64,000 bases of DNA from Nocardioides anomalus (lineage in GTDB: Bacteria; Actinomycetota; Actinomycetes; Propionibacteriales; Nocardioidaceae). This document shows, one piece after another, positions 7,489 through 16,273 of this stretch. Both the position numbers and the translations under genes were made by a program. The stretch covers positions 1 to 64,000 of the forward strand of contig NZ_CP049257.1 of the NCBI RefSeq assembly GCF_011046535.1, given 5' to 3'. Positions within the stretch are counted from its first letter, which is position 1. Each line of letters opens with the position of its first letter. The notes under the pieces are model-generated. The model ran no database searches. It worked only from the letters and a program-made list of their open reading frames with translations, and had not been told where the DNA came from.

Positions 7489-8469
7489 CTACGGCACTTC
7501 GTGCGCCGCGGACCACGCGGCCAGCTGGGCCCGGGAGCGCAGCCCGAGCCGGAGCCGGATCCGCTCCACGTGCGACTCCGCGGTCCGCTCGGTGACGTGG
7601 AGCCGCACGGCGATCTCGCGGTTGGTCAGTCCCTCGGCCACCAGCGCGGCGACCTCCCGCTGGCGGCGGGTCAGCCCGGTCCCCGCCTCCGAGCGCAGCC
7701 GGGGCAGCCCGAGGAAGGCCCGTACCTCGGCCACCAGTGCGTCGGCGTCGCCGATGGCCGGCAGGTGCGAGCGGCCCTCGAGCTCGACCAGCCGGGCGCC
7801 GGGGATGGCCGCGGCGAGCGCGCGGCCCTGCTCGACCGGGGCGGCACGGTCACCGCGGCGGTGCAGGACCAGCGTCGGCGCGGTGACGCGGGGGAGCGCG
7901 TCGCGCACGTCGAGGGAGTAGGCCAGCTCGAGCAGCGCGGCCGCGGTCTCCGCGGACGACGCGGCGCGCTGGTAGTCGGCCACCGCGCGCCGGGTGGCCT
8001 GGTCGGCGTCGGGGCCGAAGACCTCGGTGAGCAGGTCCGAGCCGAGTCCCCAGTGGGTGCGGACCAGACCGAGCACGTGGTGGCGGCTGTCCGCGTCACC
8101 GAGCGCGGCGCCGTCGGCCCAGCCGCCGTAGAGCACCAGCCGGTCGACGCTCTCCGGGTGGTCGGCCGCCCACCGGGCCGCGACCGGCGCGCCGAGGGAG
8201 GTGCCGAGCAGGTCGAAGCGCTCCAGCCCGAGGTCGTCCACCACCTGCGCAAGAGTGGCCAGCTCGAGGTCGAGGGTCCGCGGGCCGTCGTACGCCGCGG
8301 AGAGGCCACAGCCCGGGCGGTCGTAGCGGACCAGCGTGCGGCCGGTCGAGAGCGCCTGGTGGAACCGGCGCTCGACCGGGAGCTCCCAGCCCAGCTCGAG
8401 GTGGCTCAGCCAGCCCGGCACCAGCAGCAGCGGTGGACCGGACCCGGTGGTGGCGTGGGCGATCTCCAC
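7489..8469 (-). CDS. Alpha/beta hydrolase fused to a LuxR-type DNA-binding domain
   Basis: A 326-residue fusion. Residues 1-250 form an alpha/beta hydrolase with oxyanion segment LLLVPGW, nucleophile elbow GTSLG, acid in HRRGD and catalytic His in GRSHLP, so the triad appears intact. Residues about 262-325 form a LuxR/GerE helix-turn-helix ([25 protein letters not shown], shown here only as its key residues L-T-x-R-Q-x-E-V and N-x-E-I-A). The GTG at 8469 sits one base after the stop of the GlcG-like gene, implying translational coupling; a longer frame overlaps that gene and lacks conserved sequence. Probably a transcription factor whose hydrolase domain senses or turns over a small ester-like ligand; target genes unknown. 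Confidence 0.82.
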   Translation of the reverse strand: MEIAHATTGSGPPLLLVPGWLSHLELGWELPVERRFHQALSTGRTLVRYDRPGCGLSAAYDGPRTLDLELATLAQVVDDLGLERFDLLGTSLGAPVAARWAADHPESVDRLVLYGGWADGAALGDADSRHHVLGLVRTHWGLGSDLLTEVFGPDADQATRRAVADYQRAASSAETAAALLELAYSLDVRDALPRVTAPTLVLHRRGDRAAPVEQGRALAAAIPGARLVELEGRSHLPAIGDADALVAEVRAFLGLPRLRSEAGTGLTRRQREVAALVAEGLTNREIAVRLHVTERTAESHVERIRLRLGLRSRAQLAAWSAAHEVP

Positions 8470-8470
8470 C

Positions 8471-8902
8471 TCAGTCGGGCTGACCCACCAGCCCGGCGCT
8501 CTCGATGCCGGCCAGGGCGGCCGCCTCGTCGTTGTCGGAGTTGTCGCCGGAGACGCCGACCGCACCGAGCAGCGTGCCCTCGGCGTCGCGGACGAGCACG
8601 CCGCCGGGGACCGGCACGAGCGGACCGATCGCGGTGCCGGCGCCGGTGACGAACGGCGCGAAGTCCTCGGCCCGGCCCATGGTGCGCCGCGAGCCCCAGC
8701 CGAAGGCGACCGCGCCGTGGGCCTTGCCGTGGGCGATCTCGAAGCGCTTGGCCGACGAGCCGTCCTGCCGCTCGACGGCGGTGACGTGGCCGCCGGCGTC
8801 GAGGACGACGACGGTGAGCGGGTTGAAGCCGCGCTCGCCGCCCGCGGCGAGGGTGCCCGCGACGATCGCGCGGGCCTGGTCGAGGGTGAGTCCCAGGGTC
8901 AC
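8471..8902 (-). CDS. GlcG/HbpS-family (heme-binding-like) protein
   Basis: A 143-residue protein of the GlcG/HbpS fold, recognised from [10 protein letters not shown] at the N-terminus, [22 protein letters not shown], the central [19 protein letters not shown] and the C-terminal [17 protein letters not shown]. Relatives include HbpS (heme binding in Streptomyces), propanediol/ethanolamine cluster proteins and E. coli GlcG of the glycolate operon. Its ATG overlaps the stop of malate synthase G (ATGA), so here the glycolate/glyoxylate context is the best guide. Biochemical function of GlcG itself is not established. Confidence 0.85.
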   Translation of the reverse strand: MTLGLTLDQARAIVAGTLAAGGERGFNPLTVVVLDAGGHVTAVERQDGSSAKRFEIAHGKAHGAVAFGWGSRRTMGRAEDFAPFVTGAGTAIGPLVPVPGGVLVRDAEGTLLGAVGVSGDNSDNDEAAALAGIESAGLVGQPD

Positions 8903-11040
8903 AGTTCAGCCTTCCTGGCGCGGCGGCGCCGGTGCAGGATCGGTTCGGTGTAGCCCGAGGGCTGCGCGAGCCCCTCGAAGACCAGGTCGTGGGCGGCGCC
9001 GAACGCCTGCCCGTCGTACGCCGGGGCCATGGGGACGTAGCCGTCGCCGCCCTGCTGCTCGTCCACGACGTCGGCCATCCGGCGGAAGGCGGCCTCGACC
9101 TCCTCGGCACTGACCACGCCGTGGCGCAGCCAGTTGGCGACGTGCTGGGAGGAGATGCGGCAGGTGGCGCGGTCCTCCATGAGCGCGGTGCCGTGGATGT
9201 CGGGGACCTTGGAGCAGCCCACGCCGTCGTCGACCCAGCGCTTCACGTAGCCGAGGATGCCCTGGAGGTTGTTCTCGATCTCGGCCGTCCGGTCCTCGTT
9301 GGACCAGTCGGGCGCGTCGGCGATCGGGACGGTGAGCAGCTGCTCGAGCGTGGTGCGGCGCCCGCCCGCGGCGAGCTCCTGCTGCCGGGCGGCCACGTCG
9401 ACCTGGTGGTAGTGCAGGGCGTGCAGGGTCGCGGCCGTCGGTGACGGCACCCAGGCGCACGAGGCGCCGGCCTGCGGGTGACCGACCTTCTGCTCGAGCA
9501 TCGCGGCCATCTCGTCGGGCATGGCCCACATGCCCTTGCCGATCTGGGCCTTGCCACGGAAGCCGCAGGCCAGGCCGATGTCGACGTTCTGGTCCTCGTA
9601 GGCCTGGATCCAGGCGGTCGACTTCATGTCGCCCTTGCGGATCATCGCGCCGCCCAGCATCGAGGTGTGCAGCTCGTCGCCGGTGCGGTCGAGGAAGCCG
9701 GTGTTGATGAACGCGACCCGGCCGCGGGCCGCGTGGATGCAGGCCTTGAGGTTGGCCGAGGTCCTCCGCTCCTCGTCCATGATCCCGAGCTTGATCGCGC
9801 CCCGGCCGAGCCCGAGGAGGTCCTCGACCGCCGCGAACAGGTCGTCGGTGAAGCGGACCTCGTCGGGGCCGTGCATCTTCGGCTTCACGGCGTACATCGA
9901 GCCGGTGCGGCTGTTGGCCAGCTCGCTGCGGCCCTGGATGTCGACCAGCGCGCACAGCGCGGTGACCACGGCGTCGAGGACGCCCTCCGGGATCTCCTGG
10001 CCCTCGTGGAGGACGGCGTCGGTGGTCATCAGGTGACCGACCTGGCGCACGAAGAGCAGCGACCGCCCGGGCAGCACGACCTGACCGCGCGGGCCGTCGT
10101 ACAGCCGGTCCTCCTCCAGGTGGCGGGTGAACGTCTCGCCGCCCTTGCTCACGTCGGCGGTGAGCGTGCCCTGGTTGAGGCGCAGCCAGTTGCGGTACGC
10201 CGCCACCTTGTCCTCGGCGTCCACCGTGGCGATGGAGTCCTCGAGGTCCATGATCGTGGACACGGCGGACTCCAGGAGCAGGTCCTTCACCCCGGCCGGG
10301 TCGTCCCGGCCGATGCGGTCCTCGCGGTCGACCTGGATCTCCACGTGCAGCCCGTGGTGGACGAGGAGCACGCCCTCGGGTGCGTCCGGGTCGCCGCGCC
10401 AGCCCACCAGCTGGGCCGGGTCGGCCAGGGCGGGCGCCAGCGCGCCGTCCTCGACGGCGTAGCCCGTCACGTCGGCGTGCGAGCCCTCGGCCAGCGCGAA
10501 GTGCTCGTCCAGGAAGGCCCGGGCCCGGCGGATGACCTCGGCGCCGCGGGTGGCGTTGTAGGAGCTCCCCTTCTCCTTGCCGTCGGCCTCGTCGATGGCG
10601 TCGGTGCCGTAGAGCGCGTCGTAGAGCGAGCCCCACCGCGCGTTGGCGGCGTTGGCCGCGAACCGCGCGTTGAGCACGGGCACCACCAGCTGCGGCCCGG
10701 CCTGCAGCGCCACGGCGTCGTCGACACCCTCGGTGGTGATCTCGAAGTCCTCGGGCTCCTCGACCAGGTAGCCGAGCTCGCGCAGCAGGGAGACGTAGGA
10801 GTCCTGGTCGGTGACCGGTCCGGGGTGGGCGGTGTGCCACTCGTCCAGGGCCGTCTGGAGCTCGTCGCGACGGGCCAGCAGCTCCCGGTTGCGCGGCGCG
10901 AACTCGGCCACCAGCGCCTCGAACCCGCTCCAGAACGCCGCCTCGTCCAGCCCCGAGTCCGGCAGCGCCTCGTCGCGGACGAACGCGTGGAGCTCGGGTG
11001 CGACCTCGAGGCCGCCGACCGTGATCCGCTCAGTGCTCAT
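8899..11040 (-). CDS. glcB: Malate synthase G
   Basis: Condenses glyoxylate with acetyl-CoA to give malate; single-chain cytosolic enzyme. The 713 residues match the roughly 720 of the G isoform. Diagnostic parts are the TIM-barrel segment [35 protein letters not shown], the catalytic-region arginine in [17 protein letters not shown] (residues SRTGS context), [15 protein letters not shown], and C-terminal [20 protein letters not shown]. It is divergent from the GlcD-like oxidase gene with 22 bp between start codons, which supports co-regulation on glycolate. It is first in a leftward unit with the GlcG-like gene and the hydrolase-LuxR regulator. Confidence 0.95.
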   Translation of the reverse strand: MSTERITVGGLEVAPELHAFVRDEALPDSGLDEAAFWSGFEALVAEFAPRNRELLARRDELQTALDEWHTAHPGPVTDQDSYVSLLRELGYLVEEPEDFEITTEGVDDAVALQAGPQLVVPVLNARFAANAANARWGSLYDALYGTDAIDEADGKEKGSSYNATRGAEVIRRARAFLDEHFALAEGSHADVTGYAVEDGALAPALADPAQLVGWRGDPDAPEGVLLVHHGLHVEIQVDREDRIGRDDPAGVKDLLLESAVSTIMDLEDSIATVDAEDKVAAYRNWLRLNQGTLTADVSKGGETFTRHLEEDRLYDGPRGQVVLPGRSLLFVRQVGHLMTTDAVLHEGQEIPEGVLDAVVTALCALVDIQGRSELANSRTGSMYAVKPKMHGPDEVRFTDDLFAAVEDLLGLGRGAIKLGIMDEERRTSANLKACIHAARGRVAFINTGFLDRTGDELHTSMLGGAMIRKGDMKSTAWIQAYEDQNVDIGLACGFRGKAQIGKGMWAMPDEMAAMLEQKVGHPQAGASCAWVPSPTAATLHALHYHQVDVAARQQELAAGGRRTTLEQLLTVPIADAPDWSNEDRTAEIENNLQGILGYVKRWVDDGVGCSKVPDIHGTALMEDRATCRISSQHVANWLRHGVVSAEEVEAAFRRMADVVDEQQGGDGYVPMAPAYDGQAFGAAHDLVFEGLAQPSGYTEPILHRRRRARKAEL

Positions 11041-11050
11041 GGCTCAGTTC

Positions 11051-11062
11051 TATCGTGCAGTC
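11051..11062 (+). promoter_or_regulatory. Leaderless promoter of the GlcD-like gene (TATCGT, 6 nt to ATG)
   Basis: TATCGT at 11051-11056 is a TANNNT -10 box with 6 nt to the ATG at 11063. No Shine-Dalgarno sequence precedes that ATG, so the mRNA probably starts at or next to the start codon. Confidence 0.5.
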
Positions 11063-12424
11063 ATGGTGGACGTCGGCGCGCTGGTGGCGGAGCTCGGGGA
11101 CGACGTGGTCGTCACCGATGCCGAGCGGACCGAGAAGTACCGCTGGGACCGGGCCAACGACCCCGACGCGGGCGTCCCGCTGGCCGTGGTCCGGGCCCGG
11201 TCCACCGAGGACGTGCAGACCGCCGTGCGCTTCGCCGCGGCCCACGGCCTCCCCGTGGTGCCGCGCGGCGCCGGCTCGGGTCTGTCGGGCGGCGCCTCGG
11301 CCGTGGACGGCTGCCTGGTCATCAGCACCGAGCGGATGACCGGCATCGAGATCGACCCGGTGACGCGCACGGCCGTGGTGCAGCCCGGGCTGATGAACGC
11401 CCAGGTCAAGGCGGCGGCGGCCGAGCACGACCTGTGGTACCCGCCCGACCCCTCGTCGTACGAGATCTGCTCGATCGGGGGCAACATCGCCACCAACGCC
11501 GGCGGCCTGTGCTGCGTGAAGTACGGCGTCACGACCGACTACGTCCTCGGGATGACCGTGGTGCTGGCCGACGGCACCGCCGTGCAGCTGGGCGGCGCGC
11601 GGCTCAAGGACGTGGCCGGGCTGTCGCTGACCAAGCTGTTCGTCGGCTCGGAGGGCACGCTCGGGGTCATCACCGAGGTCGTGCTCCGCCTGGTGCCCAA
11701 GCAGCGACCGCCGGCCACCCTCGTGGCGACGTTCCCGACCCTGGACTCCGCGACCGCCGCCGTGCTCGCCATCAGCAGCCGGCTCCGGCCGTCGATGCTG
11801 GAGTTCATGGACGGCCCGACCATCCGCGCGGTCGAGGACATGACGCACATGGGGCTCGACCGCGAGGCCGCCGCGATGCTGGTCATCCAGTCCGACGAGC
11901 CGGCCGGGCACGCGGCCACGGAGTGCGAGCTCATCGAGGGGCTGTGCGAGGAGAACGGCGCCAGCGAGGTCTTCCGCACCGACGACCCGGACGAGGGCGA
12001 GGCGTTCGTGGTCGCCCGCCGCAACGCCATCCCCGCCGTCGAGCGCACCGGCACGCTGCTGCTCGAGGACGTCGGCGTGCCCCTGCCGCAGCTCGGCACC
12101 CTGGTCGACGGCATCGCCGACATCTCCGCGAAGCGCGAGGTCACCATCGCCGTCATCGCGCACGCCGGCGACGGCAACACCCACCCGCTCATCGTCTTCG
12201 ACCCCGCCGACACCGACATGGCCGAGCGCGCCCAGACGGCGTACGGCGAGGTGATGGAGCTGGCCATGTCCCTCGGCGGGACCATCACCGGCGAGCACGG
12301 CGTCGGGCGGCTCAAGCGGCCGTGGCTGGGCGACTACCTCGGCCCCGACGTGCTCGCCCTCAACCAGCGGATCAAGGACGCCCTCGACCCGCAGGGCATC
12401 CTGAACCCCGGCGCGGTCTTCTGA
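11063..12424 (+). CDS. FAD-linked oxidase, glycolate/D-lactate dehydrogenase (GlcD-like)
   Basis: A 453-residue VAO/PCMH-type flavoprotein. The FAD-binding N-terminal domain shows VPRGAGSGLSGGASAVDG, PPDPSSYEICSIGGNIATNAGG and FVGSEGTLGVITEVVLRLVP; the C-terminal FAD-oxidase domain has AHAGDGNTHPLIVFDP and ITGEHGVGRLKR. It oxidises a 2-hydroxyacid, most likely glycolate to glyoxylate given the divergent malate synthase G, or D-lactate. The ATG at 11063 is preferred over an in-frame ATG at 11039 that overlaps the divergent start codon, because a -10 box lies 6 nt before 11063. GlcE and GlcF partners are not adjacent, so this would be a stand-alone oxidase type. Confidence 0.9.
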   Translation: MVDVGALVAELGDDVVVTDAERTEKYRWDRANDPDAGVPLAVVRARSTEDVQTAVRFAAAHGLPVVPRGAGSGLSGGASAVDGCLVISTERMTGIEIDPVTRTAVVQPGLMNAQVKAAAAEHDLWYPPDPSSYEICSIGGNIATNAGGLCCVKYGVTTDYVLGMTVVLADGTAVQLGGARLKDVAGLSLTKLFVGSEGTLGVITEVVLRLVPKQRPPATLVATFPTLDSATAAVLAISSRLRPSMLEFMDGPTIRAVEDMTHMGLDREAAAMLVIQSDEPAGHAATECELIEGLCEENGASEVFRTDDPDEGEAFVVARRNAIPAVERTGTLLLEDVGVPLPQLGTLVDGIADISAKREVTIAVIAHAGDGNTHPLIVFDPADTDMAERAQTAYGEVMELAMSLGGTITGEHGVGRLKRPWLGDYLGPDVLALNQRIKDALDPQGILNPGAVF

Positions 12425-12446
12425 GCCGGCCGGGACGGGGGACCAC

Positions 12447-13139
12447 GTGAGGCTTGTCGCTGTCGGGTTGGTGGCGCTGACCGCGCTCGTGGCCGGTGGG
12501 GTGGACGCCCCGGGCCGGGCCGCCGGGCCGCTGGTCCCGCGGGCCCGGGCCATCGAGCTGACCAAGGCGGAGCGGGGCGTTCAGCCGACCCAGAGCCAGC
12601 GCATCACGGCCAAGGTCGGCGGGGGCGGCAAGGTCCGCTTCGTGCTCAAGGGCGCGGGCGTGCGCCAGGAGGCTGTGGTCAAGGCGGCCAAGCGGCGCGC
12701 GGTCTACGACGTGCCCCTGCTCGCGCCGGGCCGCTACACGGTCAAGGCGAGCTACCGCGGCGCCAAGGCCCGGACCCGCTTCGAGGTCTACGACTCCGCG
12801 ATCACGGTCAGCCAGACGGCGTTCACGGTCTCGGCCGGCGACCCGTACGCCGGCAGCACCGCGCTCACCGGCGCGGTGCGCTACCGCGGCAAGCCCGGCG
12901 CCGGCGGCTACGTCGACGTCTACCTCGACGGCAACCGGACCGGCGGGGTCGCGTCGCCCGATCTGCTCGGCTTCGCCGCGGTCGCCGCGGACGGGACGTT
13001 CAGCTACCCGCAGTTCGCCTCGCGGGTCGCGCTGCGCTACGGCGTCGGGACCTGGGCCTTCCAGGGCTTCTACACCTCCCGGAAGGACTCGAGCAGCGTC
13101 GTGGCCTCGCCGCGGGTGGTCGTCACCGTGACTCCCTGA
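12447..13139 (+). CDS. Secreted protein of unknown function with Ig-like fold
   Basis: A 230-residue protein beginning with a signal peptide (MRLVAVGLVALTALVAGG) and a likely cleavage after an AxA-type APGRAAG site. The mature part is beta-rich and lysine/arginine-rich: KVRFVLKGAGVRQEAVVK, a RYTVKASYRGAKARTRFEV strand pair typical of bacterial Ig-like domains, and a second sandwich with GGYVDVYLDGNRTGG and AFQGFYTSRKDSS. No enzymatic motif. The GTG at 12447 is preceded by GGGGGA. A secreted Ig-like protein at 30226 has a comparable KxKKV/RGxAKV style, suggesting a shared class of surface or exported beta-proteins. Confidence 0.75.
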   Translation: MRLVAVGLVALTALVAGGVDAPGRAAGPLVPRARAIELTKAERGVQPTQSQRITAKVGGGGKVRFVLKGAGVRQEAVVKAAKRRAVYDVPLLAPGRYTVKASYRGAKARTRFEVYDSAITVSQTAFTVSAGDPYAGSTALTGAVRYRGKPGAGGYVDVYLDGNRTGGVASPDLLGFAAVAADGTFSYPQFASRVALRYGVGTWAFQGFYTSRKDSSSVVASPRVVVTVTP

Positions 13140-13163
13140 CCCGTGACCCCCTGACCCGAGGGA

Positions 13164-13176
13164 TAGGTTCCCGGCT
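13164..13176 (+). promoter_or_regulatory. Leaderless promoter of the amidase gene (TAGGTT, 7 nt to GTG)
   Basis: TAGGTT at 13164-13169 is followed by 7 nt and the GTG start. No ribosome-binding site is present. Confidence 0.5.
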
Positions 13177-14586
13177 GTGAGCCAGCGCCTGCACGCCTTC
13201 GGTGACGACGCCCTCGGGGACCGCGACGCGGTCGGACTGGTCGCCGCGCTGCACGCCGGTGAGGTCTGCGTGCCCGAGGTCGTCGAGGCCGCCATCGCCC
13301 GGGCCGAGCGGGTCCAGCCGACCCTGAACGGCATCGCCTTCGAGGGCTACGACCGCGCCCGCGAGGAGGCCCGGGACCCGCGGCCGGGCTTCTTCGCCGG
13401 CGTACCGACCTGGGTCAAGGACAACGTCGACGTGGCCGGCTGGCCGACCCTGGCCGGCACCGACGCCTGGACGCCCGTGCCGGCCAGGCGCGACGGCGAC
13501 TTCGCCCGGATGCACCTGGCCACCGGGCTGCTCCCGCTGGGCAAGAGCCGGCTGAGCGAGTTCGGCTTCCTGCCCAGCGCCGAGCACCCGCGGCTCGGCC
13601 CGGTCCGCAGCCCCTGGGACACCAGCCGGACGGCCGGCGCCAGCTCGGCCGGCTCCTCGGCCATGGTCGCCGCGGGCGTCGTGCCGATCGCGCACGCCAA
13701 CGACGGCGGCGGCAGCATCCGCATCCCGGCGAGCGTCAACGGCCTCGTCGGGCTCAAGCCGACCCGCGACCGGTTCGCCCAGGACGCGTCGTTCCGCCAG
13801 ATGCCGCTGCGCATCGTCTCCGACGGCGTGGTCACCCGCTCTGTCCGCGACACCGCCGCCTGGGTCCGCGAGGCCGAGAAGGTCTACCGCGCCTTGCACC
13901 TGCCGCCGATCGGCGACCTGACCCGCCCCGGCCGCGGCCGGCTGCGCATCGGCGTCAACACCACCGGCCTGGGCCACGGCGCCGACGCCGAGACGTCCGA
14001 GCTCACCCACGCGGTCGCCCGCCGACTCGAGGAGCTCGGCCACCGCGTCGAGGAGATCGAGGTCCCCGTCCCCGACAGCTTCGCCGAGGACTTCCTCCTC
14101 TACTGGTCGTTCCTGGCCCTCGTGCTGGTCCGCACCGGCCGCCGGGTGCACGGCCGCTCGTGGGACCCCACCCACCTCGACGACGTCACCCGCGGCCTGG
14201 CCCGCTCCTCCGCCCGCGGCCTGCCCCGCCTCCCTCGCGCCATCCGCCGGCTGCGCCGGACCACAGCCATGGCGCGCGAGCTCTACGCGTCGTACGACGT
14301 GACGCTGACGCCCACGCTGGCCCACGAGACCCCGCACCTCGGCCACCTCGATCCCACGCTCGGCCACGACGTGGTCATGGAGCGCGTCCTGGACTGGGTG
14401 ACGTTCACGCCCTGGCAGAACGCCACCGGCGACCCGGCCCTCTCGCTGCCGCTCGCGAGCACCTCCGGCGGTGTGCCCCTCGGCATGCACTTCGGCGCCG
14501 CGGCCGGCCGGGAAGCCACCCTGATCGAGCTGGCCTACGAGCTGGAGGAGGCCTTCCCGTTCGCCCGCATCCAGGACCCCGCGTAG
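13177..14586 (+). CDS. Amidase (amidase signature family)
   Basis: A 469-residue amidase-signature enzyme that hydrolyses a carboxamide bond through a Ser-cisSer-Lys triad. The lysine is K81 (WVKDNVDV), the serine-rich block AGASSAGSSAMVAAG spans about 153-167 and carries the cis-serine, and the nucleophile is S180 in GGGSIRIPAS. Substrate cannot be assigned; the sequence has no GatB partner nearby, so it is not GatA of tRNA amidation. The GTG at 13177 is supported by the TAGGTT box just upstream. Single-gene unit upstream of the tRNA block. Confidence 0.9.
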   Translation: MSQRLHAFGDDALGDRDAVGLVAALHAGEVCVPEVVEAAIARAERVQPTLNGIAFEGYDRAREEARDPRPGFFAGVPTWVKDNVDVAGWPTLAGTDAWTPVPARRDGDFARMHLATGLLPLGKSRLSEFGFLPSAEHPRLGPVRSPWDTSRTAGASSAGSSAMVAAGVVPIAHANDGGGSIRIPASVNGLVGLKPTRDRFAQDASFRQMPLRIVSDGVVTRSVRDTAAWVREAEKVYRALHLPPIGDLTRPGRGRLRIGVNTTGLGHGADAETSELTHAVARRLEELGHRVEEIEVPVPDSFAEDFLLYWSFLALVLVRTGRRVHGRSWDPTHLDDVTRGLARSSARGLPRLPRAIRRLRRTTAMARELYASYDVTLTPTLAHETPHLGHLDPTLGHDVVMERVLDWVTFTPWQNATGDPALSLPLASTSGGVPLGMHFGAAAGREATLIELAYELEEAFPFARIQDPA

Positions 14587-14589
14587 CGA

Positions 14590-14619
14590 TTTCGGGTCCG
14601 CTCGGGGCGTGTGTAGAGT
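14590..14619 (+). promoter_or_regulatory. Promoter of the tRNA-Thr/tRNA-Met/rpmG unit
   Basis: TTTCGG (14590-14595), an 18-bp spacer and TAGAGT (14614-14619) form a plausible housekeeping promoter about 28 bp before tRNA-Thr. Confidence 0.45.
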
Positions 14620-14647
14620 TCTCCGTCGGTGTGAGTCACCGACACCG

Positions 14648-14720
14648 GCCCCTTTAGCTCAGTCGGCAGAGCGTCTCCATGGTAAGGAGAAGGTCTACGG
14701 TTCGATTCCGTAAAGGGGCT
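14648..14720 (+). tRNA. tRNA-Thr (anticodon GGT)
   Basis: A 73-nt cloverleaf: acceptor GCCCCTT/AAGGGGC, D-arm GCTC..GAGC, anticodon stem TCTCC/GGAGA with loop ATGGTAA giving GGT, and T-arm TACGG-TTCGATT-CCGTA. CCA is not encoded. Confidence 0.95.
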
Positions 14721-14757
14721 CTGGCACAGCCACGCACCCGCGTGGAGGTGCCCCCGT

Positions 14758-14831
14758 GGCGGGGTAGCTCAGGTGGTTAGAGCACACGGCTCATAATCGT
14801 GGTGTCGCGGGTTCGAATCCCGCCCCCGCTA
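14758..14831 (+). tRNA. tRNA-Met, elongator (anticodon CAT)
   Basis: A 74-nt cloverleaf: acceptor GGCGGGG/CCCCGCT, anticodon stem CACGG/TCGTG with loop CTCATAA giving CAT, T-arm GCGGG-TTCGAAT-CCCGC. It lies 37 bp after tRNA-Thr and 36 bp before rpmG. The acceptor is fully paired with a G-U end, so it is the elongator rather than the initiator form. Confidence 0.93.
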
Positions 14832-14867
14832 CTGCGCAACAAGACGTAACCAATCAGAGGACTTCCC

Positions 14868-15038
14868 GTGGCCAGCAAGAGCAGCGACGTTCGCCCCAAG
14901 ATCACGCTCGCGTGCACCGAGTGCAAGGAGCGCAACTACATCACCAAGAAGAACCGGCGCAACGACCCGGACCGCTTGGAGATGAAGAAGTTCTGCCCGC
15001 GCGACCGGCGCCACACGCTGCACCGCGAGACCCGCTGA
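14868..15038 (+). CDS. rpmG: 50S ribosomal protein L33
   Basis: A 56-residue ribosomal protein with [22 protein letters not shown], then [15 protein letters not shown] and the HTLHRETR terminus of actinobacterial L33. GTG start at 14868 with AGAGGA 6 nt upstream. The zinc ribbon has C-x-x-C in CTEC, but the second pair, usually CPxC, reads CPRD: the fourth cysteine is replaced by aspartate. It sits directly after two tRNAs, as in mycobacteria. A strong hairpin follows. Too short to appear among long open frames but clear by similarity. Confidence 0.95.
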   Translation: MASKSSDVRPKITLACTECKERNYITKKNRRNDPDRLEMKKFCPRDRRHTLHRETR

Positions 15039-15054
15039 TCTGAGCTCCACCGAC

Positions 15055-15081
15055 GACCCGGCAGACGACGTCTGCCGGGTC
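15055..15081 (+). terminator. Terminator after rpmG
   Basis: Arms GACCCGGCAGAC and GTCTGCCGGGTC (12 bp, perfect) with a 3-nt loop, followed by TTG, 16 bp after the rpmG stop. Confidence 0.8.
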
Positions 15082-15226
15082 TTGTCGCGTCCGGACCTGC
15101 TCACGCTGCGCGTTCGCCGTCCGGCGTCACCAGGCCGCGGCCGACGCCGATCTCACGCGCGCACCAGGACCCGGAGGGGTTGGCCAGCGAGCACCCCTCG
15201 GCCAGCGGACGCGGGACCGGACGCAC

Positions 15227-16273
15227 CTAGAGCCCACACCCCGGCGCGGCCCAGGCCTTGAGGTCGCTGGTGTCGAAGCGGGCCAGCGACGGCGTCATGG
15301 GGCGCCCCTTCTTCTGGTAGAGCCGCGAGCCGGACTCGCTGACCACCCAGAGCTCGTCGTCGCCGACCAGCGCCATGCTCTCCGCGCCGGGCAGGAAGGC
15401 CCGGCTGCGGCCGTCGGGGCCGACGAGCACGCCGCAGGAGGCGTTCGAGGTGGCGACCCAGAGGCCGGGGCCGATGCCGCCGAGCTCGCCCCAGACGGCG
15501 CCCTGGGCGCCGGCGGGCACGGGGACGGCGCGCACGGCGTCGCCCGCGCCGATCTCGTACGAGGAGGAGGTGAGCAGCGCGTCGACGTCGTACCACCACA
15601 GGCGGGCGGGGTTGGCGGGCCGGAAGCGGCCGAGGCCGAGCTCGCCGTGCCGGCCCCAGACGGCGAAGGAGCCGCGGACGGGCTCGTCGATCGCCCACAC
15701 GCGGAGCGGAGCGAGGGTGCCGGGGTCGAGGAGCCAGAGGCGTTGGGTCTCGGCCACCCAGACGCCGTGCTCGTCGACCAGGACACCGCCGCCGTGTCGG
15801 CACTCGGTGGGCTCGCGGGGGCCGACCTGGCCGGTGAGGGGGTAACGCTGCGCCACGAGCCTGCCGGTGCGCAGCGACACCGACTCGACCGTGCACAGCC
15901 GCCGGCTGCCGACCTGGGTGCCGTCGAAGCCCGCGACGTAGGCCGTGCCGTCGGCGATGGCCATGCCCTGCGGCACCAGCCAGCGGTCGAGCCCGGGCAG
16001 CCACACGCCGGCGCACAGGGCGTGGTCGTTGCCGAAGCGGTCCAGCTGGGGTGCGCCGTACGACGGAGCGCGGCCGCGCACGTCGGCGTACGCCACCGGC
16101 CCGCAGCCGTCGACCGGGTCGGGGTCGGCCGACGCGGACGACGCGGACGAGGGCCGCGAGGAGGAGTCGGAGGTGCAGGCGGCGACCAGGAGCAGGGGCA
16201 GGAGCAGGACCACGAGGGCACTAGGTTGGAGCCATGCCCGTGGACCCGTCGCTCGTCGGCCGGACCTTCCCAC
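15227..16273 (-). CDS. Putative lipoprotein, beta-propeller-like, unknown function
   Basis: A 348-residue exported protein with a basic n-region, hydrophobic core VVLLLPLLL and lipobox LVAAC, cysteine at about residue 33, then a Ser/Asp-rich linker. The mature part has repeated W-containing strands (GVWVAETQRLWLLD, GLWVATSNASCGV, DELWVVSESGSRLYQ), spaced as in a beta-propeller, and four or more cysteines that may form disulfides. No known enzyme motif. The ATG at 16273 gives a proper signal peptide but overlaps the divergent dehydratase gene by 40 bp; a GTG at 16213 would remove the overlap at the cost of the basic n-region. Confidence 0.7.
   Translation of the reverse strand: MGRSGRRATGPRAWLQPSALVVLLLPLLLVAACTSDSSSRPSSASSASADPDPVDGCGPVAYADVRGRAPSYGAPQLDRFGNDHALCAGVWLPGLDRWLVPQGMAIADGTAYVAGFDGTQVGSRRLCTVESVSLRTGRLVAQRYPLTGQVGPREPTECRHGGGVLVDEHGVWVAETQRLWLLDPGTLAPLRVWAIDEPVRGSFAVWGRHGELGLGRFRPANPARLWWYDVDALLTSSSYEIGAGDAVRAVPVPAGAQGAVWGELGGIGPGLWVATSNASCGVLVGPDGRSRAFLPGAESMALVGDDELWVVSESGSRLYQKKGRPMTPSLARFDTSDLKAWAAPGCGL
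16222..16233 (+). promoter_or_regulatory. Leaderless promoter of hadA (TAGGTT, 6 nt to ATG)
   Basis: TAGGTT at 16222-16227 plus 6 nt precede the ATG at 16234. It drives hadA-hadB-murB. Confidence 0.5.

Noticed and set aside
13177..14586. GatA (amidotransferase subunit) as identity of the amidase
   Set aside because: No GatB or GatC gene is adjacent and the sequence fits general amidases better.
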